The notes below the pieces were generated by a model that saw only the letters and a program-made list of their open reading frames with translations, had not been told where the DNA came from and searched no databases. Positions 34,673 through 43,780 of a stretch of 64,000 nucleotides of DNA are shown in pieces. The stretch's first letter is position 1; the number at the start of each line of letters is the position of its first letter. This stretch comes from Chromatiaceae bacterium. GTDB lineage: Bacteria > Pseudomonadota > Gammaproteobacteria > Chromatiales > Chromatiaceae. The position numbers and the translations under genes were made by a program. The stretch covers positions 310,001 through 374,000 of the forward strand of contig JACKMU010000001.1 of the NCBI GenBank assembly GCA_024235215.1, written 5' to 3'.

Positions 34673-35491
34673 ATGAAGATAATCCGGATCCTCCTCGTTT
34701 CAGCCACCCTGCTGCTCTCAGCCTGCTCGCTCCTACCAGAGCAGATCGATGAAACCAAAGATTGGAGCGCGCAGAAATTTTATAAAGAGGCGTCTGAATC
34801 AATGGCCGCCGGTGATTATCAGAAAGCGATCGAATACTACGAAACGCTCGAAGCACGCTACCCGTTTGGTCAGTACGCCATTCAATCTCAAATTGATGTG
34901 GCATACGCCTACTATAAGGATGGCAAAGCGGTGGAGGCAATAGCAGCAGCAGACCGCTTCATCAAACTCCACCCACGTAACCCACATGTCGATTATGCCT
35001 ACTATCTCAAGGGCCTGGTCAATTTCAATCGCAACCTTGGTTTCATCCAACGTTTCATTCCGACCGACACCTCTCAGCGCGACCCGGTCACTACATTGAG
35101 TTCGTTCAACGATTTTGCCGAGCTGGTGCGGCTCTACCCGGATAGCGAGTACTCCGCCGATGCCCGCCAACGTATGGTCTACCTGCGCAACAACCTGGCA
35201 ATGAACGAGATGCATGTCGCACGCTACTATATGAAGCGGGGCGCCTATCTGGCAGCGGCCAACCGCTGTGTTACCGTAATAGAGAAGTATCAGCGCACGC
35301 CATCAGTGAAAGAAGCGCTTGAAATTCTCGCACTGGCTTATGACAAGCTGGGCATGCAAGAACTTTCAGCGGATGCACGGCGAGTACTGGCGATAAACCA
35401 AGCCAGCGGTGCATTGGAGATACCCGAAACCGAGGTGGAGGAGTCGTACGGACGTAAAATCTGGAATTATCTGGAGCTGGATAAGAACTGA
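34673..35491 (+). CDS. bamD: Outer-membrane assembly lipoprotein BamD
   Basis: 272 residues. The lipobox is L-L-S-A-C with Cys at about residue 18. Five TPR units follow, beginning with Y-K-E-A and including Y-P-F-G-Q-Y-A-I-Q-S-Q-I-D-V-A-Y-A-Y-Y-K and G-F-I-Q-R-F-I-P-T-D-T-S-Q-R-D-P, all diagnostic. BamD is the essential lipoprotein of the BAM complex that inserts beta-barrel proteins. The divergent partner is rluD; the convergent partner is glnB. Confidence 0.97.
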   Translation: MKIIRILLVSATLLLSACSLLPEQIDETKDWSAQKFYKEASESMAAGDYQKAIEYYETLEARYPFGQYAIQSQIDVAYAYYKDGKAVEAIAAADRFIKLHPRNPHVDYAYYLKGLVNFNRNLGFIQRFIPTDTSQRDPVTTLSSFNDFAELVRLYPDSEYSADARQRMVYLRNNLAMNEMHVARYYMKRGAYLAAANRCVTVIEKYQRTPSVKEALEILALAYDKLGMQELSADARRVLAINQASGALEIPETEVEESYGRKIWNYLELDKN

Positions 35492-35501
35492 TCGTCTCCT
35501 C

Positions 35502-35527
35502 CCCCTCATACCCAAAATGATGAGGGG
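35502..35527. terminator. Hairpin between convergent bamD and glnB
   Basis: CCCCTCAT (35502-35509) and ATGAGGGG (35520-35527) form an 8-bp stem with a 10-base loop. It lies in the 60-base gap between two converging genes, but no T-run follows on either strand, so it is a weak two-way terminator candidate. Confidence 0.45.
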
Positions 35528-35551
35528 ACAGGAAGTAACGACATGCCGCAG

Positions 35552-35890
35552 CTATATCGCAGCTGAATCCTCCTCTCCGGTACGGATCCTGACCACTTTT
35601 TCCACCGAAGTCACAAAGATCTTTCCATCTCCAATCTTACCGGTGCGTGCGGCGTTGGTAATCGCCTCGATACACTCATCCAACTGTTCTTCGTTGATCA
35701 CCACCTCAATCTTGACCTTGGGTAGAAAATCGACGACATACTCGGCCCCGCGATAGAGTTCTGTGTGACCTTTCTGACGCCCAAAACCTTTAACCTCACT
35801 GGCCGTCATACCGGTAATACCCACCGCCGATAGCGCCTCCCGGACATCGTCCAGCTTGAAAGGCTTGATGATTGCGTCAACCTTTTTCAT
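35552..35890 (-). CDS. glnB: Nitrogen regulatory protein P-II (GlnB)
   Basis: 112 residues from the ATG at 35890. It begins M-K-K-V-D-A-I-I-K-P-F-K-L-D-D-V-R-E-A-L, and the T-loop carries Tyr51 in G-H-T-E-L-Y-R-G-A-E-Y, the uridylylation site; G-D-G-K-I-F-V is the B-loop. P-II proteins sense 2-oxoglutarate and ATP/ADP and control glutamine synthetase and NtrB. No amtB is adjacent, and nadE is upstream by 70 bases, so glnB is preferred over glnK. The frame upstream of 35890 is open but lacks similarity. Confidence 0.93.
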   Translation of the reverse strand: MKKVDAIIKPFKLDDVREALSAVGITGMTASEVKGFGRQKGHTELYRGAEYVVDFLPKVKIEVVINEEQLDECIEAITNAARTGKIGDGKIFVTSVEKVVRIRTGEEDSAAI

Positions 35891-35960
35891 TTGATTCGAC
35901 TCCTGAGTATCAATTAACTGAATATCTCGCTCTGCTTTGGACAGGCTTAGTATGCCGGGA

Positions 35961-37574
35961 CTAAAAACCACTCGTCAAAGGATAGCGCCGATCACGTCCA
36001 AATGCCCGCTGGGTAATTTTCACTCCGGGTGGTGCCTGCCTGCGCTTGTATTCATTCCGGTCTACCAAGCGGGTGATGCGCTTTACCAACTCGCGGTCGA
36101 AACCGGCGGCCACTATCTCGTCCACCCCTTGATCACTCTCCACGTAGCGCTGAAGTATCTCGTCCAACAGCGGGTACGGTGGCAGCGAGTCTGAATCTTT
36201 CTGATTCGGAGCCAGTTCGGCAGACGGCTCCCGGGTAATTGCACGGTGCGGGATCACCTCACTCTTGCGGTTGCGGTATTCGGCGAGACGATAAACCAGC
36301 ATCTTGGGCACATCTTTTATCGGTGCAAAACCACCTGCCATATCACCGTAAAGGGTCGCGTAACCTACCGACATCTCGCTTTTATTGCCTGTGGTCAGCA
36401 GGATTTTTCCTTTTTTATTGCTGATCGCCATCAGGATGATACCGCGACAACGAGCCTGGATATTCTCTTCTGTTGCATCCACCGCGGTACCGGCAAACTC
36501 TCCCTGCAACATCCCGAGAAAGGCGTTGAACGCTGGTTCGATCGGTATCGTGCGATAGGATACCCCAAGTCTTTTCGCCTCTTCCTGCGCGTCCAGATTG
36601 CTCATCTCAGCAGTATAGCGGGACGGCATCATAACCACTTCGACCTGATCGGCACCCAACGCATCCACGGCAATAGCCAGCGTCAACGCTGAATCAATAC
36701 CGCCAGAGAGACCCAGTACCGCCCCCTTGAAGCCGTTCTTGAGCACATAGTCACGCACACCCAATACCAGTGCGCTATAGATCCCCGCCTCCTCCCCCTG
36801 CTCAGCGGAGATCTCCGCCGGAACAGGCTGGAACCTACCCTCCCCGGTTTGAATTTCAACCAGGCCGAGCGACTCTGTGAAGTAGGGCAGCCGTTGAGTC
36901 AACCTACCGTCGCTGGCTACCACGAACGATCCTCCATCAAAGACCAGTTCATCCTGGCCGCCAACCAGATTCAGATAGACGATCGAGAGATCCGTCTCCA
37001 GCGCACGTTTCTGTAGTAGTTGCTCCCGCTCTGGCGCTTTACCCCGATGGAATGGCGAAGCGTTTAAATTGAGGAGCACCTTTGCTCCCTGCTCTGCGGC
37101 GCGTGCAGCCGGTGTCTTATACCAGATGTCCTCACAGATGGTGATTCCAACAGGCACCCCGTTGATTTGCAGGACACACGGCTCTCCTCCTGACTCAAAA
37201 TAGCGTTTTTCATCGAAAACACTGTAGTTGGGCAGCAGTGCCTTGTGGTATTCGGCGATCACTCGGCCATCGCGTATTACGCCTGCTGCGTTGTACAGCA
37301 CACCATCCCGGTGAATAGGATATCCGACGATCACGTCTATTCCGGTCAATTGATCGCATAATAGTCGCAGCGCCCGCTCTACCCGCCTGCCCAACTCCGG
37401 ACGCAACAGCAGATCCTCGGGAGGATAGCCGGTCAGCGCCAGTTCCGGAAAGAGCACCGCATGCGCCTGCTGTTCATCCCGTGCCTGGGCAGCTATTTCG
37501 ATCACCTTCTGCGTATTTCCGGCCACATCACCCACCAGAAAATTCATCTGTGCCAGTGAAATCTTCAGACCCAA
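35961..37574 (-). CDS. nadE: Glutamine-dependent NAD+ synthetase NadE
   Basis: 537 residues in two domains: an amino-terminal nitrilase-type glutaminase (Glu in F-P-E-L-A-L-T-G-Y, Lys in Y-H-K-A-L-L-P, Cys in I-T-I-C-E-D-I-W) and a carboxy-terminal NAD synthetase with the P-loop L-S-G-G-I-D-S-A. It amidates nicotinate adenine dinucleotide with glutamine nitrogen. The frame has no ATG in place; it starts at TTG (37574) with GGGAG eight bases upstream, and L-K-I-S-L-A-Q-M-N-F matches the family start. It lies next to glnB, which fits nitrogen-linked control. Confidence 0.95.
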   Translation of the reverse strand: MGLKISLAQMNFLVGDVAGNTQKVIEIAAQARDEQQAHAVLFPELALTGYPPEDLLLRPELGRRVERALRLLCDQLTGIDVIVGYPIHRDGVLYNAAGVIRDGRVIAEYHKALLPNYSVFDEKRYFESGGEPCVLQINGVPVGITICEDIWYKTPAARAAEQGAKVLLNLNASPFHRGKAPEREQLLQKRALETDLSIVYLNLVGGQDELVFDGGSFVVASDGRLTQRLPYFTESLGLVEIQTGEGRFQPVPAEISAEQGEEAGIYSALVLGVRDYVLKNGFKGAVLGLSGGIDSALTLAIAVDALGADQVEVVMMPSRYTAEMSNLDAQEEAKRLGVSYRTIPIEPAFNAFLGMLQGEFAGTAVDATEENIQARCRGIILMAISNKKGKILLTTGNKSEMSVGYATLYGDMAGGFAPIKDVPKMLVYRLAEYRNRKSEVIPHRAITREPSAELAPNQKDSDSLPPYPLLDEILQRYVESDQGVDEIVAAGFDRELVKRITRLVDRNEYKRRQAPPGVKITQRAFGRDRRYPLTSGF

Positions 37575-37714
37575 TCTCGAGACTCCCGGAATTAACTGTG
37601 TACCAAAATCAGTCTACTCTACCCCGCAGTCAGACGTGAGAAACAGCCGTTCTCCCGCGGACAGATGCAACTGTAATTCAAATCGAAAAAGCGGAAGATC
37701 TTTTCCCGAAGCGG

Positions 37715-37749
37715 AAGAAAAAACCGCCGCCGAAGATATCGACGACGGT
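37715..37749 (-). terminator. Rho-independent terminator after sucCD
   Basis: On the minus strand an 11-bp stem (37749-37739 with 37733-37723, loop of five, three G-T pairs) is followed directly by a run of six T. It lies about 90 bases after the sucD stop and ends the sucCD transcript before nadE. Confidence 0.88.
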
Positions 37750-37838
37750 CTTTATACTAGCGTGGTGCGCCGGAACAAACTTGGGAAACCTCACTGTTGC
37801 GCGTAGGAAAATCCCGACCCGTTCCAAACATCCCTGCT

Positions 37839-38708
37839 TCAGGACATCAACTCCGCTATCTTGGAACCAATATCCGCAGGTGAACGTACTGTTGCGACGC
37901 CAGCAGCCTCGAGTGCAGCAAACTTACCATCCGCTGTACCCTTGCCACCGCTGATGATGGCACCCGCATGTCCCATACGTTTACCGGCGGGTGCGGTTAC
38001 GCCGGCAATGTAGGCAACCACCGGTTTGGTGACGTTAGCCTGGATATACTCTGCTGCATCCTCTTCCGCAGACCCGCCGATCTCCCCGACCATCACGATG
38101 CCCTCGGTCTTGGGATCCTGCTGAAAAAGTTCCAGACAATCAATGAAATTCATGCCATTGATTGGATCACCACCAATACCGATGCAGGTACTTTGCCCAA
38201 GCCCCACCCGGGTGGTTTGATGTACCGCCTCGTAGGTCAACGTACCGGAGCGGGAGACAATGCCCACCCGGCCGGGTTGATGGATCATCCCGGGCATGAT
38301 ACCGATCTTGCATTCACCGGGTGTAATGACACCCGGGCAGTTGGGTCCGATCAGGCGGCAGTCATATCGGGCCAGAGCCGCTTTCACCTTGAGCATGTCA
38401 AGCACCGGAATACCTTCGGTGATACAGGCGATCACCCTGATCCCGGCATCGGCCGCTTCGAGTATTGCGTCGGCTGCAAAAGCGGCAGGCACATAGATCA
38501 TGGTAGCGTCGGCACCAGTTGCTTTCACGGCGTCTTGAACGGTGTTGAATACCGGCAAACCGAGATGTTTCTGCCCACCCTTGCCCGGTGTTATTCCCCC
38601 TACCACGTTAGTACCATAGGCGATTGCCTGCTCGGTATGGAAGGTACCCTGCTGTCCGGTGAAACCCTGACAGATAACCTTCGTGTCTTTGTTTATTAGA
38701 ACACTCAC
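37839..38708 (-). CDS. sucD: Succinyl-CoA synthetase alpha subunit SucD
   Basis: 289 residues. CoA-binding G-F-T-G-Q-Q-G-T-F-H at the start, G-P-N-C-P-G-V-I-T-P in the middle, and the phosphorylated histidine in R-M-G-H-A-G-A-I-I-S-G. With SucC it performs the substrate-level phosphorylation step of the TCA cycle. It lies 73 bases after sucC and is followed by a strong terminator. Confidence 0.98.
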   Translation of the reverse strand: MSVLINKDTKVICQGFTGQQGTFHTEQAIAYGTNVVGGITPGKGGQKHLGLPVFNTVQDAVKATGADATMIYVPAAFAADAILEAADAGIRVIACITEGIPVLDMLKVKAALARYDCRLIGPNCPGVITPGECKIGIMPGMIHQPGRVGIVSRSGTLTYEAVHQTTRVGLGQSTCIGIGGDPINGMNFIDCLELFQQDPKTEGIVMVGEIGGSAEEDAAEYIQANVTKPVVAYIAGVTAPAGKRMGHAGAIISGGKGTADGKFAALEAAGVATVRSPADIGSKIAELMS

Positions 38709-38781
38709 ATTTAGATCCCTGTATTCAGTAGCGTAAACTTAACGGTGCACAGACTGCGGTTTACAGACCCGGCCCGACCGA

Positions 38782-39948
38782 TCAACTATTGGCCGCTGCT
38801 GCAACAACCTGCCTGGCTGCCTCGGCAAGATCGGCGGCGGTAGTGATCGCCAGACCGCTGTGCGCGAGCTTATCCAGCCCGGCGGGTGCATTGGTGCCCT
38901 CCAGCCGTACCACCACTGGCACATTGACACCCACCTCTTTCACCGCCTGGATGATACCTTCGGCAATCAGATCACAACGCACGATACCACCGAATATATT
39001 GACCAGTACCGCTTTGACCTTGTCATCCGACAGAATCAGTTTAAACGCCTCGGCAACCCGCGCCGCCGTCGTGCCACCACCCACGTCCAGAAAGTTGGCT
39101 GGTGTACCACCGTGCAGCTGTACCAGATCCATCGTCGCCATCGCCAGACCGGCGCCATTAACCATGCAGCCGATATTTCCATCCAGTGTGATGTAGTTGA
39201 GATCATGCTCCTTGGCAGCGGCTTCACGCTCATCTTCCTGGCTTCTGTCACGCATCGCCACCAGGTTGGGATGACGGAAAAATGCGTTGTTGTCCAGATT
39301 GATCTTGGCATCCAGAGCGATCAGTTCACCCCGCGTGGTGACCACCAACGGGTTGATCTCCACCAGACTGGCATCACTCGCCAGGAACAGGTTGTACAAG
39401 CCTTGCATGAAGCCTTGAAATGCTTTGATTTGGCCACCTTCGAGCTCCAGACCAAATGCCAGCTTGCGGCACTGATATGGCTGCAGTCCGGCTGCGGGAT
39501 CGACAGTGACAGTGAGAATCTTCTCCGGGGTTTCAGCGGCCACCTCTTCGATGTTCATTCCGCCTGCACTGGAGGCCATGAACAGCACCCGTCTGCTCTC
39601 CCGATCGACCAGCGCGCTCAGATAGAGCTCGCGGGCGATATCGGTGGGCTCTTCGATCAACACCACATTGACCGGTAGACCCGGCGCACCTGACTGCTTG
39701 GTGATCAGCCTGCTGCCGAGCAGCCGGTCCGCCTCCTGCTCGACCCGTTCCAGGCTGTCGACCAGCACGACGCCACCCGCCTTGCCACGTCCACCGGCGT
39801 GTACCTGTGCCTTGACCACCCATCGACTGCCCTGCAGAGATTGCGCAGCGGCACGCGCCTCTGCCACGGTTGATGCCGGCTTTCCCCTGGAGACCGGAAT
39901 ACCGTACTGTGCAAATAGTTGTTTGGATTGATACTCGTGTAAATTCAT
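38782..39948 (-). CDS. sucC: Succinyl-CoA synthetase beta subunit SucC
   Basis: 388 residues. The start M-N-L-H-E-Y-Q-S-K-Q-L-F-A-Q-Y-G-I-P and the ATP-grasp segments (K-A-Q-V-H-A-G-G-R-G-K-A-G-G) are typical, as are N-G-A-G-L-A-M-A-T-M-D and V-N-I-F-G-G-I. It is the nucleotide- and succinate-binding subunit. It is not next to sucAB in this window, so sucCD stands as a separate operon, as in many purple sulfur bacteria and relatives. Confidence 0.98.
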   Translation of the reverse strand: MNLHEYQSKQLFAQYGIPVSRGKPASTVAEARAAAQSLQGSRWVVKAQVHAGGRGKAGGVVLVDSLERVEQEADRLLGSRLITKQSGAPGLPVNVVLIEEPTDIARELYLSALVDRESRRVLFMASSAGGMNIEEVAAETPEKILTVTVDPAAGLQPYQCRKLAFGLELEGGQIKAFQGFMQGLYNLFLASDASLVEINPLVVTTRGELIALDAKINLDNNAFFRHPNLVAMRDRSQEDEREAAAKEHDLNYITLDGNIGCMVNGAGLAMATMDLVQLHGGTPANFLDVGGGTTAARVAEAFKLILSDDKVKAVLVNIFGGIVRCDLIAEGIIQAVKEVGVNVPVVVRLEGTNAPAGLDKLAHSGLAITTAADLAEAARQVVAAAANS

Positions 39949-40361
39949 TACTTTCTATAACCCTTCCAGTGGAAAAGTTGTTATTCTCGTCGAAACCAGA
40001 ACAAGAATCAAAAAAAACTGGTAGCCAATACGAGTTTTTTATGGAGGTCCCAATCCAACCCGATATTCTGTATTTTCAGCAGCACCAGGAGCCAGTCGGA
40101 CTATGGGGGATCGTAGCGAGGGAGTGGGAGAGCGAGGCCAAATGGTTCCCGATTTGAGGCGCATAGTGGGCCTATGTAACGAAAATCGGGGAAAATTAGG
40201 ACCGTTCTCCCACTTCCGTAGTAGAAACATCCACAGTCCGACAGGCTCCTATCAACCCGATCCAGGAACAGATTTCAGCAGTTAATGGTCAACGCATCAG
40301 ACACATCCTATCCTGATTTTTGCGTGGCGGCGCTACGATTGACAGCGACGCCCGCGTGACG
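39949..40361. other. Intergenic region between sucC and pilS
   Basis: 413 bases between divergent genes. It contains the 164-bp palindrome at 40087-40250. The sucC side is AT-rich (39950-40040) and should hold the sucCD promoter, but no clear -35/-10 pair stands out. No promoter could be assigned to pilS. Confidence 0.6.
40087..40250. repeat. 164-bp imperfect palindrome, MITE-like candidate
   Basis: Terminal arms AGGAGCC-A-GTCGGACT (40087-40102) and their complement (40235-40250) match at 15 of 16 positions. Internal pairs share the same centre near 40168.5: AGTGGGAGA (40123-40131) with TCTCCCACT (40206-40214), CCCGATTT (40148-40155) with AAATCGGG (40183-40190), and CATAG (40162-40166) with CTATG (40172-40176). 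The whole piece can fold as one long hairpin. No coding frame is credible. A miniature inverted-repeat element or a REP-type element is the best guess. Confidence 0.75.
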
Positions 40362-42023
40362 ATGAGAAGTGTCGGCTTCAGCATGATCAGCGGTACGAAT
40401 TTGAGCAACTGGCTACAACTTCAACCTACTGCAGTGAAGGGCAATGCCTGGACCATCCCCCGTCTGTTCTTCCTTTACCGACTGATCGTGGCAATTTTAC
40501 TGAGCGCTGCCTTCTATGGTGGCTGGGGACCCACTTTTCTCGGCCAGCAATATCCAGCGCTTTTTGCGCTGACCTGCACCATCTACCTGGGCGTGATCAT
40601 GGTGGGTGGATTGATGCTCTACTGGCGCAACCCGTCGAGCGGCACTCAGTCGGCGATCATGGTGGTTACCGACATCCTCTGCATCACACTACTGCTCTAT
40701 GCCAGTGGAGGAATTCAGACCGGTCTGGGCACCCTGATCGCGGTGTCCATCGCAACCGGCAGCCTGGTATTGCCGGGCCGCATGGCACTGCTGTTCGCTG
40801 CGCTGGCAACGCTCGTGCTCCTCGCCCAGCAGACCGCTGCCACCTTCAGCGGTATCTCACCGCTCAACGGCTATCCCCAGGCCGGCATGCTGGGCGTCGC
40901 CTTTTTTGCGATAGCCACCCTGGCACTAGTGCTGTCCCAGCGGGCGTCCAGGAGCGAACAACTGATCACTCAGCAGGAGTTGGATCTGGCCAATCTCGAA
41001 CAGTTGAACGACTACATCATTCAGCATATGCAGACCGGAATTCTCGTCGTCGATCGGGAGGGCAGGATCCGTCTGATCAATGATGCCGCCTGGTACCTGC
41101 TGGGGATACCCGATGCGAAAACAGGCAGACAGCTCAAACTGGTGTGTGAGCCGCTGTCCAGGATGATGCGTCGCTGGAAGGCGGATCACGAGCAGGAATC
41201 CGGCACCTTCCGTCCCACCAGCGGTGGCCGCGAACTCAAACCGGGGTTTTCGCCGCTGGGGGAGTCCGGCAACAACGGCACGGTGATCTTTATTGAAGAT
41301 GAAGCGTCAGTCACCCAGCAGGCGCAACAGATCAAACTGGCATCGCTTGGCCGTCTGACCGCCAGTATCGCTCACGAGATACGCAATCCCCTGGGGGCAA
41401 TCGGCCACGCGGAACAGTTGCTGCAAGAGTCAAACGGACTGACAAGGGGTGACCAGCGCCTGGTGGAGATCATCGGCAACAATACCCGGCGGGTCAACGC
41501 CATCATAGAGAACGTGCTGCAATTGTCGAGAAGAAATCAGGCTCGGCCCGAAGAGTTCATGCTCAAGGCGTGGCTGGAGCAGTTCGTACAGGAGAGTCTC
41601 ATCTATCTCGATCTGCCGCCTTCCTGTTACATCGTCGATATCGAGCCGGCCGACACCCTGATTTTTGCTGACGCGTCTCAGCTGGGCCAGATACTCAGCA
41701 ATCTCTGCGAAAATTCGATGCGCCATTTCCACACTGACAAAGAAAAAATAGTGATCGGCTTCAAAGGTGGCATCACCCTGGCGTCGGGCGGCCCTTTTCT
41801 TGACGTTACCGATAACGGTCCGGGAATTCCTCCTGAGATAGCCCGTCAGATCTTCGAACCCTTTTTTACCACCGACAATCGTGGCACCGGCCTCGGTCTG
41901 TATATCGCCAAAGAGCTGAGCGAATCCAACCGCATGCGTCTGGAGTATCTCCCGATCGAGTCCGGGGGCAGCTGTTTCCGGATGAATTTCCCCGGTACCA
42001 GAACCAGCAGGAGTAACAGATGA
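40362..42023 (+). CDS. pilS: Two-component sensor histidine kinase PilS
   Basis: About 553 residues; the start is uncertain (ATG 40362 or 40383, TTG 40320). Six membrane spans lie in the first 210 residues, followed by a PAS-like domain (H-M-Q-T-G-I-L-V-V-D), the phospho-acceptor S-I-A-H-E-I-R-N-P-L-G-A-I and an ATPase with N box L-C-E-N-S-M-R and G boxes D-N-G-P-G-I-P and G-T-G-L-G-L-Y. PilS senses membrane pilin levels and controls PilR. Its stop overlaps the pilR start by four bases. Confidence 0.93.
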   Translation: MRSVGFSMISGTNLSNWLQLQPTAVKGNAWTIPRLFFLYRLIVAILLSAAFYGGWGPTFLGQQYPALFALTCTIYLGVIMVGGLMLYWRNPSSGTQSAIMVVTDILCITLLLYASGGIQTGLGTLIAVSIATGSLVLPGRMALLFAALATLVLLAQQTAATFSGISPLNGYPQAGMLGVAFFAIATLALVLSQRASRSEQLITQQELDLANLEQLNDYIIQHMQTGILVVDREGRIRLINDAAWYLLGIPDAKTGRQLKLVCEPLSRMMRRWKADHEQESGTFRPTSGGRELKPGFSPLGESGNNGTVIFIEDEASVTQQAQQIKLASLGRLTASIAHEIRNPLGAIGHAEQLLQESNGLTRGDQRLVEIIGNNTRRVNAIIENVLQLSRRNQARPEEFMLKAWLEQFVQESLIYLDLPPSCYIVDIEPADTLIFADASQLGQILSNLCENSMRHFHTDKEKIVIGFKGGITLASGGPFLDVTDNGPGIPPEIARQIFEPFFTTDNRGTGLGLYIAKELSESNRMRLEYLPIESGGSCFRMNFPGTRTSRSNR

Positions 42024-43357
42024 CCAGGCCAATTGCGCTGATCGTCGATGACGAACCTGATATTCTCGAACTGCTCGAAATTACGCTGGCGCGCATGGAG
42101 GTCGACAGCCGAAGTGCGGTCGATCTGGCACAGGCACGTGAACTGCTCAACCAGCGGGCATTCGATCTCTGCTTGACGGACATGCGCCTTCCGGATGGCA
42201 ACGGCATAGATCTGGTGAAGCTGATCAACCAGAACCATCCCGATCTTCCGGTGGCAGTCATTACCGCGCACGGCAACATGGAGTCCGCGATCACGGCCCT
42301 GAAGGCGGGCGCTTTCGACTTTGCCTCCAAACCGATCGATCTGCAGGGGCTGCGTCAACTGGTCCGGTCGGCGCTGAAACTGGATCATCCGGGAGCGAAG
42401 AGAACGCCGGAGAGCACACAGAACAAAACCCAGCTATTGGGAAGATCGCAGGCGGTGGAGCGCATCCGAGTGATGATCCGCAAGCTTGCACGCAGTCAGG
42501 CGCCTGTCTATATCAGCGGCGAATCGGGAACCGGCAAAGAGCTGGCTGCACGACTGATTCATGAACAGGGTCCGCGGGCAGACCGCGAATTCACCGCGGT
42601 GAACTGTGGTGCCATACCGCAGGAGCTGATGGAGAGCGAATTCTTCGGCCACTGCAAGGGCAGCTTCACCGGCGCGGTGTCCGACAAAAAGGGTCTCTTC
42701 CAGCAGGCAGAGGGGGGTACGCTGTTTCTCGACGAAGTGGCAGACCTGCCCCTGCAGATGCAGGTCAAGCTGTTGCGTGCCATCCAGGAGAAGCGGGTCC
42801 GGCCAGTGGGAATGCAGCGGGAGGAGCCGGTGGACGTCCGTATCATCAGCGCCACCCACAAGAATCTGGCAGCGCTGGTGGGCCGGGGTGAGTTCCGCCA
42901 GGACCTGTTCTACCGCATCAACGTGATCGAGCTGAATATTCCACCACTGCGCGAAAGGCGTGAGGATATCGCACTGCTGGTAGAGCATATCCTGGAGGAT
43001 ATCGCCCGGGAAAATGAATTGGAGCGCGCCATCGTCGACAGTACGGCACTGCAACAGCTGACCCGCTATGACTTCCCCGGCAACATCCGTGAACTGGAGA
43101 ACATTCTGGAGCGCGCACTGACACTGTGTGATGGTAACTGCATCAGCAGCGAGGATATTCAGCTACCCGATACCGCGAATCCGCTCTATGACGTGCCGCA
43201 GGAGCTGCCATTGGGATCCTATCTGGAACAGCTGGAGAGAGATGCGATTGTCCGCGCGCTGGATGAAACCCGCTGGAACCGCACCGCTGCAGCCAAAAAG
43301 CTGGGAATAAGTTTTCGTCAGCTGCGCTACCGCCTGGCCAAACTTGGGATAGAGTGA
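42020..43357 (+). CDS. pilR: Sigma-54-dependent response regulator PilR
   Basis: 445 residues of the NtrC class. The receiver domain (1-120) has D-D-E-P and the phospho-Asp in L-T-D-M-R-L-P-D-G. The AAA+ domain (about 140-380) has Walker A G-E-S-G-T-G-K-E and the sigma-54 contact loop G-S-F-T-G-A. The carboxy-terminal Fis-type helix-turn-helix is N-R-T-A-A-A-K-K-L-G-I-S-F-R-Q-L-R-Y-R. It activates pilin transcription; the likely target promoter lies directly downstream. Confidence 0.95.
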   Translation: MTRPIALIVDDEPDILELLEITLARMEVDSRSAVDLAQARELLNQRAFDLCLTDMRLPDGNGIDLVKLINQNHPDLPVAVITAHGNMESAITALKAGAFDFASKPIDLQGLRQLVRSALKLDHPGAKRTPESTQNKTQLLGRSQAVERIRVMIRKLARSQAPVYISGESGTGKELAARLIHEQGPRADREFTAVNCGAIPQELMESEFFGHCKGSFTGAVSDKKGLFQQAEGGTLFLDEVADLPLQMQVKLLRAIQEKRVRPVGMQREEPVDVRIISATHKNLAALVGRGEFRQDLFYRINVIELNIPPLRERREDIALLVEHILEDIARENELERAIVDSTALQQLTRYDFPGNIRELENILERALTLCDGNCISSEDIQLPDTANPLYDVPQELPLGSYLEQLERDAIVRALDETRWNRTAAAKKLGISFRQLRYRLAKLGIE

Positions 43358-43476
43358 ACGGTGCAGCGCGGGCCCATCTGCCGTCGCTTTCCACCCAGCT
43401 CGTAAAGGTTCGAGGAGTCCATCCAGGTGGTATCAGCCTAGCCTGACTCATCCAACTCCCGATGTTCAACAAAAAA

Positions 43477-43501
43477 TGTCAACTCATGACAAATAGTGTC
43501 A
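43477..43501 (+). promoter_or_regulatory. Three phased PilR-like half-sites
   Basis: TGTCA at 43477-43481, its complement TGACA at 43487-43491, and TGTCA at 43497-43501. The starts are exactly ten bases apart, so all face one side of the helix. They lie about 135-160 bases upstream of the -24 element, the usual enhancer distance for an NtrC-type activator. P. aeruginosa PilR recognises TGTC-type repeats. Confidence 0.5.
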
Positions 43502-43634
43502 CAACCAAGCACGCATCAGTTCAACCCGGTCGCGTGTGGCAAATTTCCGACGCTCCCTGAAAACCTGCCTAACTCGCTGTTTGATTGGCACTATGTAAAA
43601 TAGCCGCTGCTGCGTGCGCGAACTACGGTGATTC

Positions 43635-43650
43635 CGGCATGGAACCTGCT
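43635..43650 (+). promoter_or_regulatory. Sigma-54 (-24/-12) promoter for pilA
   Basis: CGGCATGGAACCTGCT has GG and GC ten bases apart and 9 of 12 consensus positions. The predicted start is near 43661. The motif resembles the flgA promoter of this window (both begin CGGCATG). Confidence 0.5.
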
Positions 43651-43780
43651 CTGTTTAAAACCAAAGCGAGATACACAGGCAACAATTTTTTCTAAAGATC
43701 AACCGCAGGCAGCCGAACTTAGATTACACATGAATCTTCCAACCCCAGTCAGCACAAGCTATTTCAATCAGGAGAGTACC

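Larger units (their letters stand above)
43358..43780 (+). promoter_or_regulatory. pilA regulatory region
   Basis: 423 bases between pilR and the pilin gene. It contains three helically phased PilR-like half-sites (43477-43501), a sigma-54 promoter (43635-43650) and a leader of about 120 bases ending in AGGAG before the ATG at 43781. No gene is credible here, although the pilin frame is open back to 43628. Confidence 0.6.

Noticed and set aside
43585..43601. TTGGCAC followed by TAAAAT upstream of pilA
   Set aside because: TTGGCAC resembles a -24 element but has no GC at the right distance; TAAAAT has no acceptable -35 at 16-18 bases. The site at 43635-43650 fits sigma-54 better.
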